Assembly (NCBI GenBank): GCA_018857735.1
Contig: JABMCL010002167.1
Coordinates: 708,501-772,500 of the forward strand
Direction: 5' to 3'
Source: Alviniconcha marisindica
Lineage: Eukaryota > Mollusca > Gastropoda > Provannidae
DNA length: 64,000 nucleotides
The notes under the pieces were generated by a model that worked only from the letters and a program-made list of their open reading frames with translations, had not been told where the DNA came from and did no database searches. Position 1 is the stretch's first letter, and each line of letters begins with the position of its first letter. A program made the translations under genes and the position numbers. Shown one piece after another: positions 49,901 through 62,900 of the stretch.

Positions 49901-52900
49901 TCGATCTTGTCAAACGAAGCGCTATGCAATGTTGGGATGGCACTGTCATTTTCACAAATGTCTGCACTGTGCAACTGGAAGTTAGTTTTTACGCCACATG
50001 GTGATCGACGTCCAAATTACAGCAAGAGCTCATGCTGCAATATAATTCTTCATTGCGATACTAGCACAACGTCAGCCACCGCAAATCTCCCCCTTTGCTT
50101 AAAAACGACACTTCGTCCTACTGCGCTCTAACCTGAACACAAAAGATCATCTAAATAACTATTAACTAGCTGATTTAATAAAATAAACGGTGTAAAATTG
50201 TGATCGGACGTCAAGAATGGTCGGACGTCACCCTCACGACAATAATTGCGACGTACCTTTCAATGTTCGCAGCAGAAGATTCCTTCGACGCCATTCAAAT
50301 CAAATGTGACCGGGAAGTGTCACGTGGTACCTTCGTGTTTGTTGACAAGTGTAAACGTATAATGTTTTGTTTTTCGCTCACAACTTGTTAGATAGTCGGA
50401 CGTCATATCTTACGACAATATTTGAGGAGCGGCAAATTTTGTTAATGTAACAAAAGTTGTTTGGTTAAATCTTTTCAAAGCTGCTGAGTGATTGACCGCG
50501 AGTCTGATGTGCATATGACGTCACTTCCGCTCATGTCAGGGGTCAGAGTTGTTTTCAGTCTGTTGTCGAAAGTTCGCGTTTCGTATTACGACACAGATGA
50601 CGTCCGATCAAATAATGTTCGATACGCTTTTTGCAAAAGCATAATTTGTTGGAAGTTTTTCTGATGCATGGATCTTGTAAAACGATCTTTCGCGAACATA
50701 ACAGATGTGATAAATATAACTTTTCCTTGTTTTCTTTAACCAAACCACGCCGACAGAGACGGGCTCTGTGCCACTGTCCGCTTTTCGTGGTTGAATTTCA
50801 GCAGTAAAATCACACTTTAACGGACATATTTGCCAAACCGCTTCAAAATTTCTGCTGCTATTATTTCAACTATATCCTCGTTCATTTTCACACACATTCA
50901 ACCCACACTAATGACAAAATATTTGTTTAAACATCTTTTATTCTCAGCACAACCAAGTCACCCATTGCAGACCCACCTTTTGGCACTTAGTCATATATAT
51001 ATATATATATTTATTTATTTATTTTTCATTTTTTCTTCTTCTTTTTTTCCATTTTTTCTTCTTCATTTTTTTCATTTTTTTTCTCTCCATCATTTAAGAC
51101 AGGCAGAAGGAGACAGTCTTTTCCTGACATCATTTCATCTAGATCTATATCAATATAATACAGATGACTGGTGCGTATCTTCTTTGGACATGTCTCCCTC
51201 TCTCTGTGTGTCTGTCTCTGTCTCTGTCTCTGTCTCTGTCTCTGTCTTATATGGGTTTAGAATATTGACTGGGATCTCCCTCTCCTTGACTGGAATAATA
51301 TTAACTGTGGTATTTTACTTTTTGGGTGCAGTGCTGTAAAGTGTAAATTGCATGTTCTTTATTGTTTATGCTCATTGAGTCATTAAGTTGTTGTTGCCAA
51401 AAAAGCATTTAAGGAACTGATATCATGATGTACAAGTACAAAGAAGTTGCAGACAAGACACATGCACCAATATGATCCAAGGGCTTTTCTGTTTGGATCC
51501 TTAAATAAAAGACAATTTTATTGTTTTTTTTGAATTAAAAATGGCATCTCGAAAAAATCGCCTTTTAAAAGTCTGTGTCTGTGGTGGTTCTGTAGCCTGT
51601 GCGGGTTGGGGAAAGGGGGTGTGGAAAATTGGGTTTGGCCGAAAAAAGAAAAAGAAAAGGGTCTTTGGGGGCAGGGTGGGTTAGGTTTATTTGGTTTTGG
51701 AAAACCGCGGGGTCGTTTTGTTTGGTTTCCCTGGGAGGGATCTGGGGAAAAAAAAATGTGAATTAGGTTTTTTTTATTAAAATTGGAGTTGGCACGCAGG
51801 GGTCAAAATTTTTCGTGGTTGCTGCGGGAGGGATCTGGGGAAAAAAAAGGGTGGTAATAGGTTTTTTTTTTTTAAAATTTTTTTATTGGAGTTGGAACAC
51901 TGCGGAGGTCAAAATTTTAAAATTGTATTGCCACTGGGAGGGTTGGGGAAAAAAGGGGGGTTTTTAGGTTATTTTTTTTTTTGGGTTTGGCACTGGGGGG
52001 TACGTTTTGAAATTGGTTTCCCCTGTGGGGGTCGGGAAAAGAGGGATTGTGGTTTTGAATTTTATTTTTAGGGTTGGCACTGACGGAGGTCGTTTTAAAA
52101 AGGTTGCTGCTGGGGGGTCTGGGAAAAAAAAAGGGGTTTAGTTTTCTTTTTTTTAATTTTGGTTTGGAAAACTGCGAAAGGGTCGAATTTTAAAGTTTGG
52201 GTTGCTGCGGGGGGATCTGGGGAAAAGGGGTGTGAATAATGGTTTTTGTTTTTTTTTTTGTTTTTGGAGTTTGGCCTGCAGAAAAAAAGGGCAGAATTTT
52301 GTTGGTTGCCGCTGGGGGGTCTGGGGAAAAGGGTCGAAAAAATTTTATTTTTATTTTAATATTATGGTTGGCACTGGGAAAAAGGTGCAGAATTTTCGTT
52401 GGTTGCTCTGGGAGGGATCTGGAGAAAAGGGGGTGAGTAAAATTTTTTTTTTTATTTTTTTGGTTCGGTCGGGGACAAATTTTAAAGTTGGATTGCCGCT
52501 GGGAGGGATCTGGGGAAAAGAGGGATGTGAAAAACAGGTTATTATTATTATTATTATTATTAATATTAGGAGTTGGAACACTGACAGAAAGTGGTGCAGA
52601 ATTTTAAAGTTGGATTGCCACTGGGAGGGATCTGGGGGACAGGGGGGATGTCAGTAATACTTTTAACAAGAGGTTGGATACTGACACACTGACAAAAAGA
52701 AGTACAGGATTTTAAAGTGGCATTGCTGCTTGGGGGGGTGGAGCATATAAAATATATATATATATATATATATATAATATAAAAAATTTTTATATTTTAT
52801 ATAAAATGAATGTGATTCTCAGCGTTAAATTATTACACTTTAAGTGTTTAACTAAGCTTTAGGATGTAAGACATGGTATGTCACTATTTAAATTTGGTTG

Positions 52901-54178
52901 CTGAAATCCCAGAGGGTCACAGTGGTCAGTGCATTTTTAAAGGGTCATAGCTATTACTGACCATACCAAATATTATTAATGACTCACACACACACACAAA
53001 CACACACGCTCACATGCGTGCGCGTGTGCACACAGACACGCATGCACACTACACTATACTACACTAAACAAGAGGAAAAACTAAGAGACAATAGCACCAC
53101 CACCACCTTGTGACAGATGTAGTATTGGCCAGAACTGTGAGGCGTAGTGTGTGCATCTGGGTCAAATGATTACACGTGTGTATCATTGTATAGGTGACAC
53201 ATGGGTTGGAAGGTTAAAGCATCAGGCCCCAACTGAGTGTGTCAGATATATTTTTTAAACATAATATTATATATGTTACAGTGATTACTACTGGTTCTCA
53301 TTTGGGGGACCAGTGCTTAGCTTGTATTATGGATTTATTGTTGTTTTTATCCTTTATGTGTCTGCTTGTTATTATCAGTTATAAATATAATGCTTTTGAC
53401 CTTGCAGTTGCATTGATGTTCTTTTTATAGCGTTGCGAACATGCAGAGTTTTGTGTGTAAGTTGTGTTTTTTATGTGATATATTTATATATATATATATT
53501 TTTTTCCATTCATTCATTCATTCTTTTTTTTTAATTGAGCTTTTAGTAGTCAGTTGAAGTACCCTGCAAGGGATGATTATAGTATTTTGATAAGATTTGA
53601 CTTACACTTGAAGCTTGCCTTTGTTTACTCTAGAGCTGTGGTTGAGCTATGATCCAATAATCCTGCCGTACTTAGGGTTTTACACAGGTAAGGCGACCTG
53701 AGTTTCCTGCAAAAGATAAATAAAGTACAAAGAGAAAGAAAAGAAGAACTGGCCACATTATGATTATCTACTGGATAATCTAGACAGTCTCAGCTCCCTT
53801 GCTTCCATGCACTGATGGAAAACGGACACTTATAGATATATAAATACAGTGTACCCGCATGCACAACCATACTACGTAATACAGTGTTTTTGCATGTGGA
53901 TACGCAGGGGACTATGGTTTACAGTCTTTTCTGAACGACTTTTTGTAGAGTCTGCACGGGCCGGATTTTGACTCCAAATAAATCTCATTCTGTAGGTGGT
54001 TGCAAAGCTGTGCATGTACTGGTTGCCCTATGGATCCTTCAGTTGACCCTGCTCGATCACGCTCAGCTTATAAACGGTTTTCAGGAATGAGTGTTCTCAC
54101 TCAGTGCCACAGACTCTCCTTTAGAAATAGTAACACTTGACTATGATCAAAAGATGTGTAAATAAGGTTAATATAATA

Positions 54179-54218
<40 letters not shown>

Positions 54219-54535
54219 AATAATATCCTGAGTAAATTTAACAGCCAGTTTACTACATAGCACTGGTCACTATTCACGATAACCTACATCCCAACCGACA
54301 CATTTACTAGTTAGGGAGCTACAACTTCCTGTTGGGTCAAGCCGAACAGATGTATGGATAATTGCAAAGCTTACAGGAAAGGTGCATCTGACAGATATCT
54401 AGAAGTTTCTGTCAAACACAGGACAGTCATTGCCCTCAACAGGAAATGGCTGAGTCTGCTTGACCTGAACTTTATGCCAGTTTACTGATACTGATAATTT
54501 TTAACAGTATAATAATATATATATATATCTATATA

Positions 54536-54602
<67 letters not shown>

Positions 54603-56172
54603 GAGTCACTTTGGGGTAAGAGGTAATCAAGATAATGAGAAGGAGATGTAACTGCACAGCTCTCTTTGGCTGTTGTGATGGGTTCTAATATTATTTATAA
54701 TTATTAATATTTCTCCATTTCTGAGTTATGTATTATAATAATTTGGGTATTGGATGATTTTGCAGATTTGGCTTGAGAAAGTTTGTGTGTGTGTGTGTTT
54801 GTGTGTACATTGTATAAGACAAGTTTTCAAATGTGCATTTACTCCTGACATGAATTGAATTAAATATATATATATATATAAAATAATATAAAATTATATA
54901 TATTATATATATATATATATATATTATATGAATTCAATCATTTTAAATGTTGTCCAAATGCCAAACCAGCAATAGTTACTCAACACCTTTTTACTTGCAT
55001 ACATATATATATATTGGTTTCCATGTGACATGACGTAAAGCTTTAACTGTATGGGGATTCCATGAGAAATTTTAACTGTGAAAACTGAAATATATTTAAC
55101 TGGTACATGATTTCATTTTTGAAATTAGTTTCAACTTCTCGCCCTTAGCCTCCAGATAATGGACTCCGAATGACATCTATAAATAATTCTGTTAAACTGT
55201 CTGGGATGGACATTCTCAGAATGGCTGAGTACTGTGAATGTATTACAGTTTGAGTACTTACCTTTTAAAGTCTTGTTTGTTTACTTGTGCGAGCAGAACT
55301 CTGCGAGTGTGGCAAAAGAGGGACTCGGGACAGTACTGGCCCAGCATCTACCATGCAATGCCCTGTGAGTACTGGTCTAGATCTACCTTGCTATGCCCAA
55401 TACTGGTCTAGAGGATATACCTTACTGTGCTCAGTACTGGTCTAGATCTACCTTACTATGTCCAGTACTGGTCTAGATGATCTACCTTACTATGCACAGT
55501 ACGGTCTAGGTGATCTACCTTACTATGACCAGTTCTGGTCCTACTATGTCCAGTTCTGGTCCAGGTGATCTACCTTACTATGCCCAGTACGGTCTAGATG
55601 ATCTACCTTACTGTGCCCAGCACTGGTCTGGATGATATATCTACCTTACTATGCCTAGTACTGGTCTAGATGATCAGCCTTATTTTGCCCAGTACTGGTC
55701 TAGATGATCTACCTTACTGTGCCCAGTACTGGTCTAGATGATCTACCTTACTGTGCCCAGTACTGGTTTAGATGATCTACCTTACTGTGCCCAGTACTGG
55801 TCTAGATGATCTATCTTACTGTGCCCAGTACTGGTCTAGATGATCTACCTTACTATGCCCAGTACTGGTCTAGATGATCTACCTTACAATGCCCAGCACT
55901 GGACTAGATGATCTACCTTACTGTGCCCAGCACTGGTTTAGATAATCTACCTTACTGTGCCCAGCACCGGTCTAGATGATCTACCTTACTATGCCCAGTC
56001 CTGGCTCAGCATCTACCAATTACCATGCAATGCCTTGTGAGTGTTGGCCTAGATCTACCTTACTGTGCCCACTACTGGTCTTAATAGTAATAATACTCTT
56101 ATTGTAGCTTTGCCATGCTATGCCATATATATATGGTACTGTAAGTGCTGGTCTAATATTGATGCATAGTCA

Positions 56173-56237
<65 letters not shown>

Positions 56238-59200
56238 AATGGGTGTGAGTGAGTGTGGGTTTGATAGTGTGGTTTGAGTGCATGTGTGTGTTCTAAATAT
56301 TCACATGCACATAATATGTAGATGTGTATGCCACATCAGTGTGTGGTCTTCGTCAGTCTGTGGGTTTGTCTTGTTTAGCGGAGGCAGCCACCGTGGACTA
56401 CAACTCAGAAACCAGCAGACTTTTTGTGGGTCTTGACAATGGAACCATTTCTGTAAGTGGTCCTTGCGCCTCTCTCATGCTCACTGAGTGTTTAAATTAC
56501 TTTAATACGATTAGCTAGTGTTAGTCTATTACCCTGTTGTCAACGATCAGTTGGTATTAGTCTATTACCCTGTTGTCAACGATCAGTTGGTATTAGTCTG
56601 TTACCCTGTTGTCAACGATCAGTTAGTATTAGTCTATTACCCTGTTGTCAACGATCAGTTAGTATTAGTCTATTACCCTGTTGTCAACGATCAGTTAGTA
56701 TTAGTCTATTACCCTGTTGTCAACGATCAGTTAGTATTAGTCTATTACCCTGTTGTCAACGATCAGTTAGTATTAGTCTATTACCCTGTTGTCAACGATC
56801 AGTTAGTATTAGTCTATTACCCTGTTGTCAACGATCAGTTAGTATTAGTCTATTACCCTGTTGTCAACGATCAGTTAGTATTAGTCTATTACCCTGTTGT
56901 CAACGATCAGTTAGTATTAGTCTATTACCCTGTTGTCAATGATCAGTTAGTATTAGTCTATTACCCTGTTGTTCTGCTTGAAAGCTGCAAGGTTGTCCTG
57001 GTTTTGCACAGTTTTTGTGTATTAGTCTATTGCTGTGATTTTAATGTATTGTGTATAAATTTAAGTAATGTCTGTTGGCCATCTTTGGTGTGGAGCTTAG
57101 TTGTTTTGTTTTTTAAGTTGGACTGTGTGATTGTGAAGCTTATCTGCCTGTTCTTGAGGTGGTAAATGTGAAGCTTATTTCAATATCTGTGTTTTTAACT
57201 TGGTCCATGTGGAGCTTGTTTGCCTGTTTTCAAGTAATTGGTCCATGTGAAGATTATCTGTCCTTTAAAAAAAAGAAGTAGGTTCATGTGAAGCTTATCT
57301 GTCTCTTTTCAAGTTAGTTGATGTGAAGCCTGTCTGCTGGTTTTAAAGTTGATCCACGTGAAGCTTGTTTGCTGGTTTGTTTTTCGATTAGTCCATGTGA
57401 AGCTTATAGATCTACAGGTCTGTTTTTAAGATGGTCCATGTGAAGCTTATCTGCATGTCTGCTTTTAAGTTGCTTCGTGTGAAGCTTATCTGTTTTTAAG
57501 TTGGTCCATGTGAACTTTATCTGTCTGTTTTTAAGTTGGGCCTTATTAAGCATTTCTACCTTTTTTAAGTTGGTCCAGAACTTGGCGGGGTACTGTAAAT
57601 GCAGAAATTAAGATCCATCCTTTTTGCCAAGAATCCAGAACTTGCCACTTTCCTTTTTGTTTGCCCAGAGAAGGTAAAAATATAACTTTGCATGATTGCT
57701 TGCTCAACTACAGCAAGGATTTTCTTTTCTTTTTCTTCCCAGTTCATTAGAGTTTATTTTCCTACTCATTTATTTTGCTTTTAAATAGCAATTTACTTGA
57801 GTGACATACTGAACCAAGAGCAGTGAATCAGACTTGAACTTGTGATCTGAAGAATTAGATTTGTCTCCCAGTAACTCTTGTGGTTGATTGGGTGTTAGAT
57901 ATTTAGTAACATCTCTGAGTCTGTCTTTATCCCGTAGTGGATTAGTGAACCACCTTTTACCCCCCCCCCCCCCAACTTCTTGAAGTAGGTTGCAGCTCAC
58001 TAGGTAGAGCATTGGACCAAAGTGGCCTTAGTCTTAATTTTGACAGTTAGTAGACAAGATTTGTTTGTTTGTAATTTTTACTCTCTGTGGCTAAACAAAA
58101 ACATGCATTTATACTGATGTACTGTGTTTCTCTTTTTCCTCAGGAATTTCTGATGGAGGATGACTTTAACCGGATGACACACAAAAGAGATTTAATTGGT
58201 ATGGACATAACTTGATTTTTTTTTTTTTTTAGTTATTGCATGGGGGGGGGGGGGGGGGATCACAATCATAATCCCAACCCCAGCAATGATCCCAGTTATG
58301 ATCATAATATATATATTTTTAAACCCAGCCATGATCCCAATTATGATCATAATATTTATTTTTAAAAACCCAGCCATGATCCTAATTATGATCATAATCC
58401 CAATCCCAATCAGGATCCCAATTGTGATCACAATCCCAACCCCAGCCTTGAATTCAATTATGATCGTAATCAAAACCCCAGACATGATCCCAATTATAAT
58501 TATAATCCCAACCCCACTCATGATCCCAGCCACAGTCATGATCTCAATCATTCATAATCCCAAACCCCAGTCATGATCCCAATCATGTTCATATTCCCAA
58601 TCCCTGTCATGAGCACAATCATAATCATAGCGATGATCTCAATCACATTTATAATCCCATTCCCAGCTATGATCTCGGTCATGTCCATAGTCCCAATCCC
58701 AGTCATGATCACAATCATAATCCCAGCCTTGATCTCAATCATGTTCATTATTCCCATCCCTGCCATGATCCTGATCATAACCCTAATCCCAGCCATGATC
58801 TCAATCACAATTGCAATCCTAGTCCCAGTCATGATCCAGTCATGATCCCGAGCCTTGTGCTTGCAGCTCACCAGGGGCGGGTGATGGCGGTGAAGTTCTC
58901 GCTGGCCTGCGAGTGGGTGCTGAGTTGCGGCAAAGACAAGTACTTCCAGTGGCACTGCTCGGAGACAGGGCGGCGCCTCGGGGGCTACCAGGCCATCGCC
59001 TGGTGCCTGTGTATAGAGTATCCTTTTGTGTCTGCAGTGGGGGGTGAAAGGGGGGGGGGGGGGGTCTACCAGGTCATACGCCTGGTAGATCGATGATCAA
59101 TCGGTGTATTGATGATTGCTTATATATTGCTATTCTCAGCTTTCTTAAGCAGTCTCACAGCACTCGCGTGTGATTCTACATGAGGACTAGCTTTGTTTAT

Positions 59201-59882
59201 AGCGCGCTTTTGAATATCCACCCAAGTGGTCTACTTAAGCGCTGACGTGGCTGGTGCCACTTGAAACTGCTGCCGTCTCGGCGCAAGTTCTGTGTACACC
59301 ATACAACCACGCACCATGTCACTTCATGCAAAGCCACATACGTCAGGTGCATGCATGTTTGGCTGTAACCTGCCACCTGCACTTTTGGCAGAATGATTGG
59401 GATCTTTTACGTGCTACTGCAGTAACACAGGGTGGAACGGATACCAAAATAAGAGTCAGCACAGAAAGTTGACCCTGGAGATGAAAATTCTCCCACCGCT
59501 CCTGCAGGGATTTGAACCCATGACCTTTCAGTCACGAGGCTGACGCTTTAACCACTGAGCTATCCCCAGTATAGACTATCCTTCTGTGTCTGCAATGGGG
59601 GGGGGGGGGGCTGTGGGGTGATTTATCAGGCCATGCCAGCCATGTGTCACTGTCTCAGATTTGACAGACACCTGTGCTCGTGGTACCTTAACTGTGAACT
59701 AGATTTGACGAACAGTCCAAGTACACCTTTGTGGGTGATTACTCGGGCCAGGTGTCGGTCTTGAAGTTGAAGGACACCACCTTTGACCTTATCACCACTC
59801 TCAAAGGGCACTCAGGTAAGAGTGTAAAAGTGTATGTTTTGTTTTCATGGTACTGTATATGTGTGGCTGAGTGTATGCCTGC

Positions 59883-59928
<46 letters not shown>

Positions 59929-62900
59929 GTGTGCACATGTATAAGTAGGTGTATTATATGTGTGTTGGCGTAAGCGTGCCTGTGTTCGCTCTCAAAGGGC
60001 ACTTGGGTAAGAGTGTAAAAGTGTGTGTTTTCCTTTTTCGGTGCTTATAAGTTATATATGTGTGACTGTGTGCATGCGTGTGTGTGTGTGAGCACGTGTA
60101 TTATATCGGTGTACTGCTCTGCAGTCAACAGAATTTCTGAACAAATAAATCCATTAAAGTATCAGAGCAGTCTGTGTCTGTGTGTGAATGACATAAATTA
60201 CTAGTTTGCTTAATATGTAACTTTTTATATTTTCAGTAACTGTTCTTTGAGTTTCAAAATGTACAACATGTGTTATTGTGGGCTGTGATGTGGTTAATGT
60301 TCAGCCACATTTTAATTTCTCTGATGAGATAATAAAGTAATCTTGAATCCCTGTGTTTGCATAAATGTGCCTGTGCTCTTGTGCATGTGCATGTGTATGT
60401 ATCCTCCACCTATAGTTGTTGATGCATTCCACAGGAAGTGTCCGCTGTCTAGCATGGGACATGGACCGCCAGCTGCTCTTCTCCGGCAGCTTCGACCAGT
60501 CCATCATCGTCTGGGACATTGGCGGAAAGAAGGGGACAGCCTTCGAGCTTCAGGGACACAGGTAAGGGGAGGTAACCAGCTGGGGCGTTGTGACCAAAGC
60601 TTGGTTAAAGGGGTAGTAGTAGTAACTTGATGTTGTGTGCCCAGTCAACCTGGTTGAAGGGGAAACCCAAGTTGTAGTTGTACTTTGGTGGAGTTTCATC
60701 ACCTTGTGTTTTCTCACGTGTTGGACAACAGATCTCTGTTATTGTGACCCTTTGTTAGTCGTGTGATATCTGTCAAGTGCTGCTGTGCTAACAGTTCCCT
60801 TTTGTTGGATTTACAGCTTAGCTGGGCAATAGGCATGGACCACTGAAGTACTTAAGACTTTAACAGAACAGCACCATGTACAGACTTTAACAGAGCAGGA
60901 CTGTGTACAGACTTTAACAGAGCAGGACTGTGTACAGACTTTAACAGAGCAGGACTATGTACAGACTTTAACAGAGCAGGACTATGTACAGACTTTAACA
61001 GAGCAGGACCATGTACATACTTAAACAGAGAAGGACCATGTACATACCTAAACAGAGCAGGACCATGTACATACTTAAACAGAGGAGGACCATGTACATA
61101 CCTAAACAGAGCAGGACCATGTACATACTTAAACAGAGGAGGACTATGTACAGACTTAAACAGAGCAGGACCATGTACATACTTAAACAGAGGAGGACCT
61201 TGTACATACTTAAACAGAGCAGGGCCACATACATACTTTAACAGAGCAGGGCCACATACATACTTAAACAGAGCAGGGCCACATACATACTTAAACAGAG
61301 CAGGACCACATACATACTTAAACAGAGCAGGGCCACATACATACTTAAACAGAGCAGGACCACATACTTAAACAGAGCAGGACCACATACATACTTTAAC
61401 AGTGCAGGACTGTATATATACTTAAACAGAGCAGGACCATGTACATACTTAAACAGAGCAGGACCATGTACATACTTTAACAGAGCAGGACTGTACATAC
61501 TTAAACAGAGCAGGACCATGTACATACTTAAACAGAGCAGGGCCACATACATACTTAAACAGAGCAGGGCCACGTACATACTTTAACAGAGCAGGACTGT
61601 ACATACTTAAACAGAACCGGACCATGTACATACTTTAACAGAGCAGGGCCACCTACATACTTTAACAGAGCAGGGCCACATACGTACTTAAACAGATCAG
61701 GGCCACATAATACTTTAACAGAGCAGGGCCACATACATACTTAAACAGAGCAGGACTGTACATACTTAAACAGAGCAGGACTGTACATGCTTAAACAGAG
61801 CAGGACCATGTACATACTTTAACAGAGCAGGGCCACATACATACTTAAACAGAGCAGGGCCACATACTACTTAAACAGAGCAGGGCCACATACATACTTA
61901 AACAGAGCAGGGCCACATACATATTTAAACAGAGCAGGGCCACATACATACTTAAACAGAGCAGGACTACATACATACTTAAACAGAGCAGGACCACGTA
62001 CCTACTTAAACAGAGCAAACAACTGACATGTATTAATTTAGCCTATAGTGTATGTGTGTTCACTGTGATCGGTGATGCATGACTGTTGATGCTGGTCAAT
62101 GATGCTGTGCTCAGAGACAAGGTCCAGGGACTAGCCTATATACAGAGCAGCAAGCAGCTCATCTCTGCCTCCGATGACTGCATTCTGGGAATGTGGGACA
62201 TGGATGTCAAGCGTGTTGAGGTAACTAGCACTGTCCTTCACCCCTATCAGTCTGTACAGTATGTGTGTGCATGTGCGTGCGTGCGTGCGTGTGTGTGTCT
62301 GTGCGGGTGCATCTTGCACAGAGTTTTGCATGAACCCTTGTTGATGTGCACATTATGTGTTAGCTTTTTGTTAAATTGCAGATAACATTCTCCATCTTGA
62401 TGTACATTATATGCGTTACGTTTCTTCAGCTCTTTGAGCTGTGGGGTAGGCGCTTTACGAATTTCCATCATTATTATTAAAATTCTAATGGTGTTGGTGG
62501 TGAGACCTGTAGAGCATTCGGTATGTTTGTGCAAGCCATGCTCAAGGTGCAGACTTTTGACATAGCAACAATAACAACAAAAGAAAAAAAGAGAAAAAGA
62601 AGAAGGAAACAAACAAGAGAGGTAAGAGAGGGGAATTATGAGAAAAACAACTGAGTTGAGGTTTCATGTGGTGCCTTTGTGTGTGTGTGTGTGTGTGCGT
62701 GCGTGTGTGTACACACATGTACGTGCATGTGTGTGTGCATGCATGTACATGTGCACTATTCCTTACGTAGAGGACAAAATCTTAGACCTGTGTTGACCTT
62801 TAAGCATTCATTGTTGTAAAATGGCCTCTGATTTCTTTTTGATTTCTCTTTTACTCTTTATAATAGCCTTCGCACATGTTGTGTTTACAAATATTCACCA

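Noticed and set aside
50830..51339. 169-codon plus-strand frame
   Set aside because: It crosses the right end of the TIR element and T-rich low-complexity sequence, so it cannot be an ancestral gene of either part.
56518..57165. 215-codon plus-strand frame after WDFY exon 3
   Set aside because: It lies inside an intron defined by clear splice sites and consists of a 36-bp repeat.
58192..58955. Ile/Met-rich frames on both strands, looking like membrane proteins
   Set aside because: They arise from the CCATGATCCCAATTATGATC repeat in WDFY intron 4.
59500..59568. tRNA gene
   Set aside because: A and B boxes are present, but the sequence does not fold into a complete tRNA and continues into a SINE body; the same holds at 5.8 kb and 26.5 kb.
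59011..59604. Long target-site duplication of the 59-kb SINE
   Set aside because: The flanking similarity extends into exon 5 sequence and a third partial copy follows, which fits a pre-existing tandem duplication of the exon edge better than a 35-bp target duplication.
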